Below, in pieces: positions 9,126-16,941 of a stretch of 17,005 bases of DNA; the stretch's first letter is position 1; every line of letters begins with the position of its first letter. The DNA is taken from contig JADGIB010000038.1 in assembly GCA_019683665.1 (NCBI GenBank), positions 1-17,005 of the forward strand, given 5' to 3'. Below the pieces are notes generated by a model. The model had not been told where the DNA came from. It saw nothing but the letters and a program-made list of their open reading frames with translations, and did not search any database. The position numbers were made by a program, and so were the translations under genes. The stretch comes from Solirubrobacteraceae bacterium. GTDB taxonomy: Bacteria; Actinomycetota; Thermoleophilia; Solirubrobacterales; Solirubrobacteraceae.

Positions 9126-11195
9126 ATGGTGTGGCAGCGCGTGCCGGCGACGACACGACAGCGGGAGGCGGGCGCGCCGCGCTCGGGCGCGCTCACCGAC
9201 AGCGGCTTCCGGCTGGACGTCCAGGGCATCCGCGGCTTCGCCCTGGTCCTCGTCCTCCTGTGCCATGCGAGCGTGCCGTGGGCGGAGGGCGGGTTCGTCG
9301 GGCTGGACGTCTTCTTCGTCCTGTCGGGCTTCCTCATCACCGGCCTGATCCTGGCCGAGATCGACCGGACCGGCACGGTCTCGATCGTCGCCTTCTACGC
9401 GCGGCGCGCGCGGCGGCTGCTCCCGCTGGCGGTGACCGTGCTCGTCGTGATCCTCGCCGGCGCGCTCGCCCTCTTCTCGTCGGTGCGCACCGAGGAGGTC
9501 TCGGGCGACGTCATCGCCGCCGCCCTCTACGTCGTCAACTGGCGGTTCATGGCCCAGGCGGTCGACTACTTCGCCTTCGAGGACCCGAGCGTCTCCCCCG
9601 TCCAGCACTACTGGTCGCTGTCGGTCGAGGAGCAGTTCTACCTCGTGTGGCCGCTGTTGGTGCTCGGCGCGCTCACCGTGGCGCGGCGCCGCGGCCTGGG
9701 CCACCGCGGCCTGCTGGCCGTGCTCGTCGGCACGCTCACGATCGGCTCGTTCGCCTACGGCGTCTGGTTCAGCGAGGCGGCCGCCCAGCAGGCGTACTTC
9801 TCGACGCTGGCGCGCGGCTGGGAGCTCGGCGTCGGGTGCGCGCTCGCGCTCATCCTGCCGGCGGGCCTGCGGATGCCGCGGGCGCTGGCCACGCTGCTGA
9901 GCGGCGGGGCGATCGCGGCGCTCGCGTGGATGACGCTCACGTTCCGCGACGACATCCCGTACCCGGGCTGGTACGCGCTCGTCCCGACGCTGGCCACGGC
10001 GGCGTGGATCGTCGCCGGCACCGCGGTCACCGCGACCGCGCCGATCCGGCTGTTCTCGCTGCCGCCGCTGCAGTACCTCGGCCGGATCTCCTACGCCTGG
10101 TACCTCTGGCACTGGCCGGCGCTCGTGTTCGCGGCCAAGGTCCTGGGCCCGCTGAGCGTCACCGAGAGCGTCCTCGTCACGCTCGCGGCGTGGGTGCCGA
10201 CGATCGTCTCCCACCACCTGGTCGAGGAGCGCTTCCGGCGCTCGCCGACGCTGGCCGGCCGGCCCGGCCTGTCGCTGCGGATCGGCGCCGCGTTCACCGT
10301 CACCGCGCTCGCCCTCGCGGTGACGCTCTCGGCGGTCCAGCCGCGCGTGCCGGTGGCCAGCGGCAAGGAGGCCCCCGGCGCGCGCGTGCTCGAGCGGGGC
10401 GAGCCGCCCCAGCAGCGGGCCGAGGCGATCCGCCCCGACCTGACCCGGGCCGAGGACGACCGCGGGCGCCCGTTCGAGGAGGGCTGCCACATCAAGGGCG
10501 ACGACCGCGTCGAGTCGCCCGCGTGCGCCTACGGCGACCTGCGCTCTGACACGACCGTCGTCCTCTTCGGCGACTCCCACGGCCTCCAGTACGCGCCCGG
10601 GATGATCGCGCTCGCGCAGCGCCGCGGCTGGCGGCTGGAGAGCCTGACGCGCGCGGGGTGCACGGTCGCGCTCGTCGCCCTGCGGCCCCGGTGCGACCGC
10701 TGGCGGGAGCACACGCTGCGGCGCATCGAGCGCACGCGGCCCGCGCTCGTCGTCGTCACGACCGGGACGCTGGGCCGCTACCAGGTGCGCGACGCCGACG
10801 GCGACCGCCTGAGCCGCAAGGCCAGCCAGCCCCTCCTCGAGCGCGGCATGGTGCGGACGCTGCGCCGCCTGAAGGCGACCGGCGCGAAGGTGGCGGTCAT
10901 CCGCGACCAGCCGCGGCTGCCGTTCGACCCGATCGACTGCGTCGCCGCCAACCTCGAGTCGCTGGACCGGTGCGCGTTCGCGCCCGACCGGCCCAGCGAC
11001 CTCGCGTTCGACGCGCGCGCGGCCCGCCGCGTCCGCGGCGTCCGGCTCATCGACCCGGTGCCGCTGCTGTGCCCGCAGGGGACGTACCCGTCGGTCATCG
11101 GCAACGTGCTCGTCTACCGCAACACGTACCACCTGACCGCCACCTTCGCCGCGACGCTCGACCGCTGGCTGGAGCGCCGGCTGCCGCGGGTGTGA
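9126..11195 (+). CDS. Membrane O-acyltransferase (acyltransferase-3) with SGNH domain
   Basis: This 689-residue protein has the OafA-like architecture. An integral-membrane acyltransferase-3 domain spans roughly residues 28-400, and a C-terminal SGNH hydrolase-like domain spans about 475-685. In the first, the conserved block GIRGFALVLVLLCHASVPW carries the likely catalytic His47, followed by GLDVFFVLSGFLITG and YWSLSVEEQFYLVWP. The second begins with VVLFGDSHGLQYAP (Ser484). Its closing motif is YRNTYHLTATFA, with Asn666 where family members usually have Asp, before His669. Such enzymes move acyl groups across the membrane onto cell-surface glycans; the substrate here cannot be told. I chose the ATG at 9126-9128; GTG codons at 9129 and 9141 are alternatives, and the open frame further upstream is antisense to rpsL. 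It converges on ald with a 6-base gap. Confidence 0.9.
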   Translation: MVWQRVPATTRQREAGAPRSGALTDSGFRLDVQGIRGFALVLVLLCHASVPWAEGGFVGLDVFFVLSGFLITGLILAEIDRTGTVSIVAFYARRARRLLPLAVTVLVVILAGALALFSSVRTEEVSGDVIAAALYVVNWRFMAQAVDYFAFEDPSVSPVQHYWSLSVEEQFYLVWPLLVLGALTVARRRGLGHRGLLAVLVGTLTIGSFAYGVWFSEAAAQQAYFSTLARGWELGVGCALALILPAGLRMPRALATLLSGGAIAALAWMTLTFRDDIPYPGWYALVPTLATAAWIVAGTAVTATAPIRLFSLPPLQYLGRISYAWYLWHWPALVFAAKVLGPLSVTESVLVTLAAWVPTIVSHHLVEERFRRSPTLAGRPGLSLRIGAAFTVTALALAVTLSAVQPRVPVASGKEAPGARVLERGEPPQQRAEAIRPDLTRAEDDRGRPFEEGCHIKGDDRVESPACAYGDLRSDTTVVLFGDSHGLQYAPGMIALAQRRGWRLESLTRAGCTVALVALRPRCDRWREHTLRRIERTRPALVVVTTGTLGRYQVRDADGDRLSRKASQPLLERGMVRTLRRLKATGAKVAVIRDQPRLPFDPIDCVAANLESLDRCAFAPDRPSDLAFDARAARRVRGVRLIDPVPLLCPQGTYPSVIGNVLVYRNTYHLTATFAATLDRWLERRLPRV

Positions 11196-11201
11196 GCGGG
11201 G

Positions 11202-12317
11202 CTAGGCGAGCGCGACGGCCGGGTCGACCGACTCGACGCCGACGGCCTCGGCGACCGGCGCGCAGGTGACCTTCCCGCCGCAGACGTTCAGCCCGGCGAG
11301 GAAGCCCGGGTCCTCCCGCAGCGCGTCCACGCCCTGGTCGGCGAGCTTGACGACGTAGGGCATCGTCGCGTTGGTCAGCGCGTAGGTCGAGGTGATCGGC
11401 ACCGCGCCCGGCATGTTCGTCACGCAGTAGTGGGTGACGCCGTCGACCTCGTACGTCGGGTCGGTGTGCGTCGTCGGGCGCGAGGTCTCGAAGCAGCCGC
11501 CCTGGTCGATCGAGACGTCGACGAGCACGGCGCCCGGCTTCATGAGCCTGAGCTGCTCGCGGGTGATGACGTGCGGGGCCTTGGCGCCGTGGACGAGCAC
11601 CGCGCCGATGACGAGGTCCATCTCGGGCAGGCGCTCCTCGATCTCCAGCGTCGAGGCGAAGCAGGTCGAGACGCGGCCGTTGAGGAGGACCTCGAGCTCG
11701 CGCAGGCGGTCGATCGAGCGGTCGTAGACGTAGGTCTCGGCGCCGAGGCCGACGGCGATCTCGGCCGCGTTCTGGCCGACGACGCCGCCGCCGATGACCA
11801 TGACCTTGCCGGCGGCGACGCCGGGAACGCCGCCGAGCAGCAGGCCGCGGCCGCCGAGCGGCTTCTCGAGCATGAACGCGCCGGCCTGCGTGGCGATCTT
11901 GCCGGCGACCTCGCTCATCGGCGCCAGCAGCGGCAGCCGGCCGCGCGCGTCGGTGACCGTCTCGTAGGCGATGCAGGTCGCGCCGGAGCCCATGAGGCCG
12001 CGGGTCAGCTCGGGGTCGGGCGCGAGGTGGAGGTAGGTGAAGAGCGTGTGCTCGGGCCGCAGGCGCGCGACCTCCTCGGGCTGCGGCTCCTTGACCTTGA
12101 CGATGAGGCTCGCCTCGGCGAAGACGGCATCGGCGTCCGGGACGATCCGAGCCCCCTGCTCGGCGTAGGCGGCGTCGTCGATCGCCGAGCCGACGCCGGC
12201 GCCGGCCTGGATGACGACCTCGTGGCCGCGGTCGGTGAGCTCGCGCACGCCGGAGGGCGTGAGCGCGACGCGGTACTCGTCCTGCTTGATCTCGGTGGGC
12301 ACGCCGATGACAGTCAT
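11202..12317 (-). CDS. ald: Alanine dehydrogenase
   Basis: Alanine dehydrogenase interconverts L-alanine and pyruvate plus ammonia with NAD(H), in the cytoplasm. From the ATG at 12315-12317 the product is 371 residues, the standard family length, starting MTVIGVPTEIKQDEYRVALT. Substrate-site residues are recognisable as Lys76 in IVKVKEPQP and His97 in FTYLHLAPD. The NAD-binding GxGxxG-type motif is at 172-182 (VMVIGGGVVGQ), and Asp271 lies in VDVSIDQGGCFE. In-frame ATGs at 12338 and 12353 would lengthen it. The 12338 start has AGAGGTGG just upstream, so it cannot be excluded, but family length and the need for promoter space favour 12317. It is divergent from an Lrp-type gene, the arrangement known for AldR-regulated ald. 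Confidence 0.95.
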   Translation of the reverse strand: MTVIGVPTEIKQDEYRVALTPSGVRELTDRGHEVVIQAGAGVGSAIDDAAYAEQGARIVPDADAVFAEASLIVKVKEPQPEEVARLRPEHTLFTYLHLAPDPELTRGLMGSGATCIAYETVTDARGRLPLLAPMSEVAGKIATQAGAFMLEKPLGGRGLLLGGVPGVAAGKVMVIGGGVVGQNAAEIAVGLGAETYVYDRSIDRLRELEVLLNGRVSTCFASTLEIEERLPEMDLVIGAVLVHGAKAPHVITREQLRLMKPGAVLVDVSIDQGGCFETSRPTTHTDPTYEVDGVTHYCVTNMPGAVPITSTYALTNATMPYVVKLADQGVDALREDPGFLAGLNVCGGKVTCAPVAEAVGVESVDPAVALA

Positions 12318-12370
12318 GTGCGGATCATCTCCGCGCATGGCCACCTCTGTCATCGGTAGCTTAGGAAGCT
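12318..12370. promoter_or_regulatory. ald-lrp divergent promoter with candidate operators
   Basis: This 53-base gap has two small inverted repeats: GCGGA/TCCGC (12320-12324, 12330-12334) and AGCTT-AGG-AAGCT (12358-12370). The second abuts the regulator's GTG start and contains its AGGA Shine-Dalgarno, so a protein bound there could block its own expression. Assigning these as regulator binding sites is inference from position and symmetry. Confidence 0.4.
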
Positions 12371-12820
12371 GTGAGATCGGTCGCGCTCGACGACATCGAC
12401 CGGCAGATCCTCAGCGAGCTGATCCGAAACGGACGCGCGACCTACACGCAGCTCGGCGAGCTCGTCGGCCTCACCCCGCATGCGGTCGGCCCGCGGGTGC
12501 GGCGGCTGGTCGACGCCGGCGTCATCACCGGGTTCGCCGCGACCGTCGACTTCGGCGCGATCGGGCGCGGCCTGGAGGCGCTCATCGACCTGCGGCTCGG
12601 GTCGTCGGTCGACCCCGACCGCTTCGAGGCCGCGCTCGCCCAGCTGGCGCCGGTGCGCGAGCTCACGTTCCTGACCGGCCGCTACGACTACCAGGTGCGG
12701 GTCGCCTGCCGCGACGCCGACGACCTCGACCACACGGTCCGCGCGCTGCGCCGCGCCGGCGCCGCCGTCACCGAGACGCGGATCGTCCTGCGCACGCGGC
12801 CGTTCCCGCGGCCGGTCTGA
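12371..12820 (+). CDS. Lrp/AsnC-family regulator, likely AldR-like
   Basis: The 149-residue product has the typical two-part Lrp layout. An N-terminal helix-turn-helix covers about residues 5-52 (ALDDIDRQILSELIRNGRAT, then YTQLGELVGLTPHAVGPRV). A RAM-type effector and oligomerisation domain covers about 70-140 (LTFLTGRYDYQVRVACRD). The start is GTG at 12371-12373, with AGGAAG ending about 2-7 bases before it. It is divergent from ald, and mycobacterial AldR in the same position controls ald in response to alanine; by analogy this one probably does too. Its end is 6 bases from the restored stop of the converging pucR gene. Confidence 0.9.
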   Translation: MRSVALDDIDRQILSELIRNGRATYTQLGELVGLTPHAVGPRVRRLVDAGVITGFAATVDFGAIGRGLEALIDLRLGSSVDPDRFEAALAQLAPVRELTFLTGRYDYQVRVACRDADDLDHTVRALRRAGAAVTETRIVLRTRPFPRPV

Positions 12821-12826
12821 CCGCCG

Positions 12827-14546
12827 TCAGCGGACGGCCGCCGGCCGCGCCGCGAGCTCGCGGCCGCGCAGCGCCAGCCAGAACTCGATGCGGTCGCGGG
12901 CCGACGACAGGTCGCGGCCGGTGAGCTCCTCGATGCGCCGGACCCGGTAGCGGAGCGTGTGGCGGTGGCAGTAGAGGCGGCGGGCGGCGGTCTCCCACTG
13001 GCCGTTGCACTCGATGAACGCCTCGAGCGAGCGCAGCAGCTCGTTGCCGGGCGCCCTCGCCGTCCTCGAGCGGGCCGAGCAGGGAGTCGCAGTAGAGGCG
13101 CAGCGCCTCGCTGTCCTGCAGCGAGAGCAGCAGCTGGAAGGAGCCGAGGTCGCGGTGGGTCGCCACGGCCGGCGGCCCCGCGGCGGCGGCCGGGGCCGCC
13201 GCGTGCCCGTGCGGGCGGCCGCCGTCGCGCCCGTCGCCGTTGCGGCCCCTGCCCGCGCGGCCGTTGCGCCGGGCCCCGTCGGAGCCGTCGGGCGCCGTGC
13301 CCGCGGCGAGCGCGCGCGCCTCGAGCGCCCAGCGCGCCTCGTGGTAGGCCCGCCGCGCCTCCCCCGCGTCGACCGGGCGGCCGGCGCCGACCGCCACCCG
13401 CGCGTCGGCGCCGAGCGCCTCGTGGGCCCGGGCGGCGACGCGCCCGGCCAGCTCGACGACCTCGTCCTCCGGGTAGCCGGGGACGAGCGCGCAGACGAGC
13501 GGCCCGGTGCGGGCGACGAGGCCGTCGACGGCCTCGTCGCGCAGCGCGGCCTCGACCGCGTCCTCGAGGCGGGCGGGCGGCCCCTGCGAGGTGAGCGCGA
13601 GCGCGGCGACCCGGTCGCCGATCCCGAACGGCTCGAGGCGGCGGGCGAGCTCGGCGCCGCGCAGCTCGCCCGCGGCGAGCGAGCTGAGGACGTCCCCGGC
13701 GAGCCGCCGCTCGGTCGAGCCGGCGACGCGGCGGCGCAGGAGCTCGAGCGCGACGACGGTCGTGGCCTGGTGCAGGAGCAGGCGGTCGAACTCGTCCAGG
13801 CCGCCGGCGTCCTTCACCGCGACGACCCAGGCGTGCGGGGCCGCGTCCGCCCGGCGCCCGGGGTCGCCGGTGGCGCCGACGGACAGGACGAGCGCGCGGC
13901 CGGCCAGCTCGGGGTCGTCGGGGACGATCTCCTCGACGACCCGCGCGCGCGCGTGCGCGTGCAGCCGGTCGGCCAGGCGGGCCGCGACGTCCTCGCCGAG
14001 CTCGCGCCGGAACGTGCGCCGGGCCAGCCACTGCCCGCGGCCGTCGGCGATGAGGACCGCCCCGCCGAGCAGCGAGGCGAGGACCCCGGCGATCGCGTCG
14101 AGCCCGCGCTCCGACAGGACGAGCCGCTGCAGGCGCTCGACGGCCGAGATCGAGCGGCGCAGGACCGCGTAGTTGTCGTTGACGATCGTCGAGAACGCGC
14201 GCTCGGTGACCGCGATGAACGGCATCTCCGGCGGCACCTCGAACACCGGGAAGCCGAGCTCGGCCGCCGCGTCCAGCAGCGGCCCCGGCGTCGACGGCCG
14301 CTCCGGCGTGACCCCGAACCCGAGCCCGGCCACGCCGTGGTCGACGAGCCGCTCGACGTAGCCGCGCTGCGCCTCGGCGTCGCCGAGCCCGAGGCCGCTG
14401 CAGAGCAGCAGCTCGCCGCCCGACAGCCACGGCGTCGGGTCGGGCTCCTCGGAGATGTGCACCCACCGCAGCGGGGACCCCGCCGCGTCGCGGCCCGACA
14501 GCAGCTCGAGCCCGAGGTCGCGGACGAGGTCCCGGACGGTGAGCAT
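12827..14546 (-). pseudogene. PucR-family regulator with a frameshift before the HTH
   Basis: The first 499 residues read cleanly from ATG 14544-14546. They contain the N-terminal PucR domain (about 8-125, including PLRWVHISEEPDPTPWLSGG), the middle GGDEF-like region (about 280-415), and a low-complexity insert (about 416-461). After Ala499 the frame turns to non-family sequence and runs into lrp. Skipping one base at 13049 restores 73 more residues with the expected C-terminal helix-turn-helix (LRSLEAFIECNGQWETAARR, then YCHRHTLRYRVRRIEELTGR) and a TGA at 12827-12829, making 572 residues. The restored stop sits 6 bases from lrp, whereas the unshifted frame overlaps lrp by 53 bases. The break is in GGGCGCCC, a self-complementary stretch prone to sequence error, so it may be an error or a recent mutation. 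It follows the aminotransferase gene by 4 bases. Confidence 0.85.
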
Positions 14547-14550
14547 CGCC

Positions 14551-15939
14551 TCAGCGCCGTCGCTGGACCTGGGCCCACGCGTCCTCGAGCGTGGGGCGCA
14601 GGATCGACTCGATCTCGGCGAACTCGTCGGGGCCGGCGATGAGCGGCGGGGAGAGCTGGATGACCGGGTCGCCGCGGTCGTCGGCGCGGCAGATGAGGCC
14701 GCGGCGGTACAGCTCGCCGGAGAGGAAGCCGCGCAGCAGCCACTCGGACTCGTCGTCGTCGAAGGACGCCTTCGTCTCGCGGTCCTTGACGAGCTCGATC
14801 GCGTGGAAGTAGCCGGCGCCGCGGACGTCGCCGACGATCGGGATGTCGCGCAGCGACTCGAGCATGTCGCGGAACGCCTGCTCGTTGGCGCGGACGTTGT
14901 CGAGCACGCCCTCGCGCTCCATCGCGTCGATGTTGGCCAGCGCGACCGCGCAGGCGATCGGGTGCCCGGCGAACGTGAAGCCGTGGGTGAACGAGCTCGT
15001 CCCCTGGAGGAACGGCTCGGCGATGCGGTCGGAGACGATCATCGCCCCCAGCGGCGCGTAGGCGGAGGTGATGCCCTTGGCCGTCGTGATGATGTCGGGC
15101 TGGTAGCCGTAGCGCTGGGCGCCGAACCACTCGCCCAGCCGCCCCCACGAGCAGATGACCTCGTCGGAGATCATCAGCACGTCGTACTCGTCGCAGATCT
15201 CGCGGATGCGCTGGAAGTAGCCGTCGGGCGGGGTGAAGCACCCGCCCGCGTTCTGGACGGGCTCCATGATCACCGCCGCGACCGTGTCGGGCCCCTCGAA
15301 CTCGATCCGCTCGGCCACCGCCTCGGCCAGCGTCTCGGCGCCGTAGCCGGGCTTGAGCCGGTACAGGTTCGTGTTCGGCACGTGGCAGCCGCCCGGGGTG
15401 AACGGCTCGTACGGCTGGCGGATCGCCGTGATCCCCGTCGCCGACAGCGCCCCCAGGCTCGTGCCGTGGTAGGCGACCTCGCGGGCGATCACCTTCGTCT
15501 TGTTCGGGTGCCCGGTCAGCTTGTGGTAGTGGCGCGCCAGCTTCAGCGCCGACTCCACCGACTCGCTGCCGCCGCTGGTGAAGAACACCCGGTTCAGGTC
15601 GCCCGGCGCCAGGTCGGCGATCCGGGCCGCCAGCTCGATCGCCCGCGGATGCGCGTACGACCAGTTCGTGAAGAACCCCAGCTCCCGGGCCTGGTCGGCC
15701 CCCGCCTGCGCGATGTCCGCCCGCCCGTGGCCGATGTTCACGCAGAACAGCGCGCTCAGCCCGTCGAGGTACCGCCGCCCGCGGTCGTCGTACACGTGGC
15801 AGCCCTCGCCGCGCACGATCACGGGGATCTCGTGCTCGGCGTCATAGGCGCCCATCCGGCTGAAGTGCAGCCACAGATGACGACGCGCCAGCTCCTGCAG
15901 CGACTGCGCGTCCTGGGAGATCGGCTCCGTGGTGGCCAT
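14551..15939 (-). CDS. Class III PLP aminotransferase, omega-amino acid/polyamine type
   Basis: The product is 462 residues with a complete class III aminotransferase fold. The PLP lysine is Lys288 in ITTAKGITSAYAPLGAMI, and the cofactor aspartate is Asp259 in LMISDEVICSWGRLGEWFGA. The phosphate-binding SGGSES lies at 122-127, and VAYHGTSLGALSATG near 155-169. These enzymes move amino groups from omega-amino acids or diamines (beta-alanine, GABA, putrescine) to pyruvate or 2-oxoglutarate. The family resemblance is to the beta-alanine/putrescine-pyruvate group, but the substrate is not determined by the sequence. I chose ATG 15937-15939; AGGAGG lies unusually far upstream (about 16 bases), so the start could differ. 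It forms an operon with the PucR-family gene, which often governs nitrogen-compound catabolism. Confidence 0.9.
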   Translation of the reverse strand: MATTEPISQDAQSLQELARRHLWLHFSRMGAYDAEHEIPVIVRGEGCHVYDDRGRRYLDGLSALFCVNIGHGRADIAQAGADQARELGFFTNWSYAHPRAIELAARIADLAPGDLNRVFFTSGGSESVESALKLARHYHKLTGHPNKTKVIAREVAYHGTSLGALSATGITAIRQPYEPFTPGGCHVPNTNLYRLKPGYGAETLAEAVAERIEFEGPDTVAAVIMEPVQNAGGCFTPPDGYFQRIREICDEYDVLMISDEVICSWGRLGEWFGAQRYGYQPDIITTAKGITSAYAPLGAMIVSDRIAEPFLQGTSSFTHGFTFAGHPIACAVALANIDAMEREGVLDNVRANEQAFRDMLESLRDIPIVGDVRGAGYFHAIELVKDRETKASFDDDESEWLLRGFLSGELYRRGLICRADDRGDPVIQLSPPLIAGPDEFAEIESILRPTLEDAWAQVQRRR

Positions 15940-16117
15940 GATGGTCGAGATCACTCCTCCTGTCCGTCGCATGGGTGCGCTCGGGACACGGTAGCGACGG
16001 CCAGATCGCGGTCCCCGGTGCTGCCGTCCGGACAACGGGACACCGCCGTTCTGGTCCGTGGCGGCGCACGGCGGCCGCCGGGGGGCGAGGGCCCGCGGCC
16101 GGGCGCCTCGTCGGCAC
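15940..16117. promoter_or_regulatory. Divergent intergenic region, aminotransferase and DUF192 gene
   Basis: The 178-base gap has no gene. It contains AGGAGG for the aminotransferase (minus strand, about 15956-15961) and a cluster of related GGACA-type elements at 16026-16057. That cluster includes the palindrome GTCCGGAC followed by AACGGGACACC, and an imperfect inverted repeat between CGGACAACGG and CCGTTCTGGTCCG. GGGACAC also occurs near 15983-15989. These are candidate sites for the PucR-type regulator, by position only. Confidence 0.35.
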
Positions 16118-16498
16118 ATGGACGCCCCGCTCTCCCCCGCGCCCGCCGCCGCCGCGACCGGCGCCGCCCGCCTCCTCGAGCTGCCGGCCCGGACGCTGCC
16201 CGGCGGCCTCGTCGTCCACGCCGCGACGACCGCCCGGGCCCGCCGCCGCGGCCTGGCCCGCCTCGACGCCCTCCCGCCCGGCGCCGGCCTGCACCTGTCG
16301 CCGTGCCGGTCGGTGCACACGGCCGGGATGCGCTTCGCCCTCGACCTCGTGTGGCTCGACGGCGACGGCCGCGTGGTGCGGATCGACCGCGGCGTGCGGC
16401 CGTGGCGGGTGCGCTCGTTCCGGCGGGCGCGGTCGGTCGTCGAGGTCGCCGCGGGGCGCGCGGACGCGTTCCTGGCCGCCGGGCTGGGGGCGCGGTGA
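16118..16498 (+). CDS. DUF192 family protein
   Basis: The product is 126 residues and matches the DUF192 pattern: a first strand region, RGLARLDALPPGAGLHL at 44-60, then the signature CRSVHTAGMRFALDLVWLDG at 63-82, and a closing VVEVAAGRADAF at 107-118. The biochemical function of DUF192 is not established; members are small all-beta proteins, many exported. This one has no signal peptide and begins with an Ala/Pro-rich stretch. I chose ATG 16118-16120; an earlier in-frame GTG at 16058 would only add Arg-rich filler. Its TGA overlaps the GTG start of the prepilin peptidase (GTGA), so the two are very likely co-translated. Confidence 0.85.
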   Translation: MDAPLSPAPAAAATGAARLLELPARTLPGGLVVHAATTARARRRGLARLDALPPGAGLHLSPCRSVHTAGMRFALDLVWLDGDGRVVRIDRGVRPWRVRSFRRARSVVEVAAGRADAFLAAGLGAR

Positions 16499-16941
16499 GC
16501 GCGGACGCGGTCACGCTCGGCGCGCTGCTGCTGGCCGTGGGCGCGGCGGCGACGGCCGTCGACCTTCGGCGGCGGGTGATCCCGAACGGGCTGACCGGCG
16601 CGGGCGCGCTCGGCGCGCTCGCGCTCGGCCTCCTCCTCGACCCGGCCGGGCAGCCGGGGCGGCTGGCCGCGGGCGCGGCCGCGGGCGGGCTCCTGCTCGC
16701 CGCCGCGCTCTGGCGCCCGGACGGGATGGGGATGGGCGACGCGAAGCTCGCCGCGGTGATCGGCCTCTGCCTCGGCGGCGGTGCAGCGGTCGCGCTCGCC
16801 GTCGCGTTCGCGGCCGGCGGGCTCTACGGCGTCGGCGTCCTCGCCGCCCGCGGCCTGCGCGCCGCGCGCGCGGCGACGATGCCGTTCGCGCCCTGCCTCT
16901 GGCTCGGGAGCGCGGCGGGCGTCGCGGTCACGCTCGCCTGA
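16495..16941 (+). CDS. A24-family prepilin peptidase (CpaA/TadV-like)
   Basis: The 148-residue product is a small integral membrane aspartic protease that would cleave the leader of type IV or Flp-type prepilins. The two catalytic aspartates are Asp23 in TAVDLRRRVIPNGLT and Asp82 in GMGMGDAKLAAVIG. Hydrophobic segments lie at about 5-22, 33-49, 56-72, 84-116 and 132-147. There is no N-terminal methylase domain, so it is of the short CpaA/TadV kind. The start is GTG 16495-16497, overlapping the DUF192 stop, with a GGGGG tract just upstream. Pilin and secretion genes may lie beyond the right edge; none are visible here. Confidence 0.88.
   Translation: MSADAVTLGALLLAVGAAATAVDLRRRVIPNGLTGAGALGALALGLLLDPAGQPGRLAAGAAAGGLLLAAALWRPDGMGMGDAKLAAVIGLCLGGGAAVALAVAFAAGGLYGVGVLAARGLRAARAATMPFAPCLWLGSAAGVAVTLA

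Noticed and set aside
12318..12353. Longer alanine dehydrogenase starting at 12338 or 12353
   Set aside because: It would exceed the usual 371 residues and consume the divergent promoter region; not fully excluded, since 12338 has a fair ribosome site.
12688..14466. Alternative Arg/Ala-rich minus-strand frame across pucR
   Set aside because: It is a shadow frame without PucR domain motifs; the real frame carries the PucR and GGDEF-like regions.
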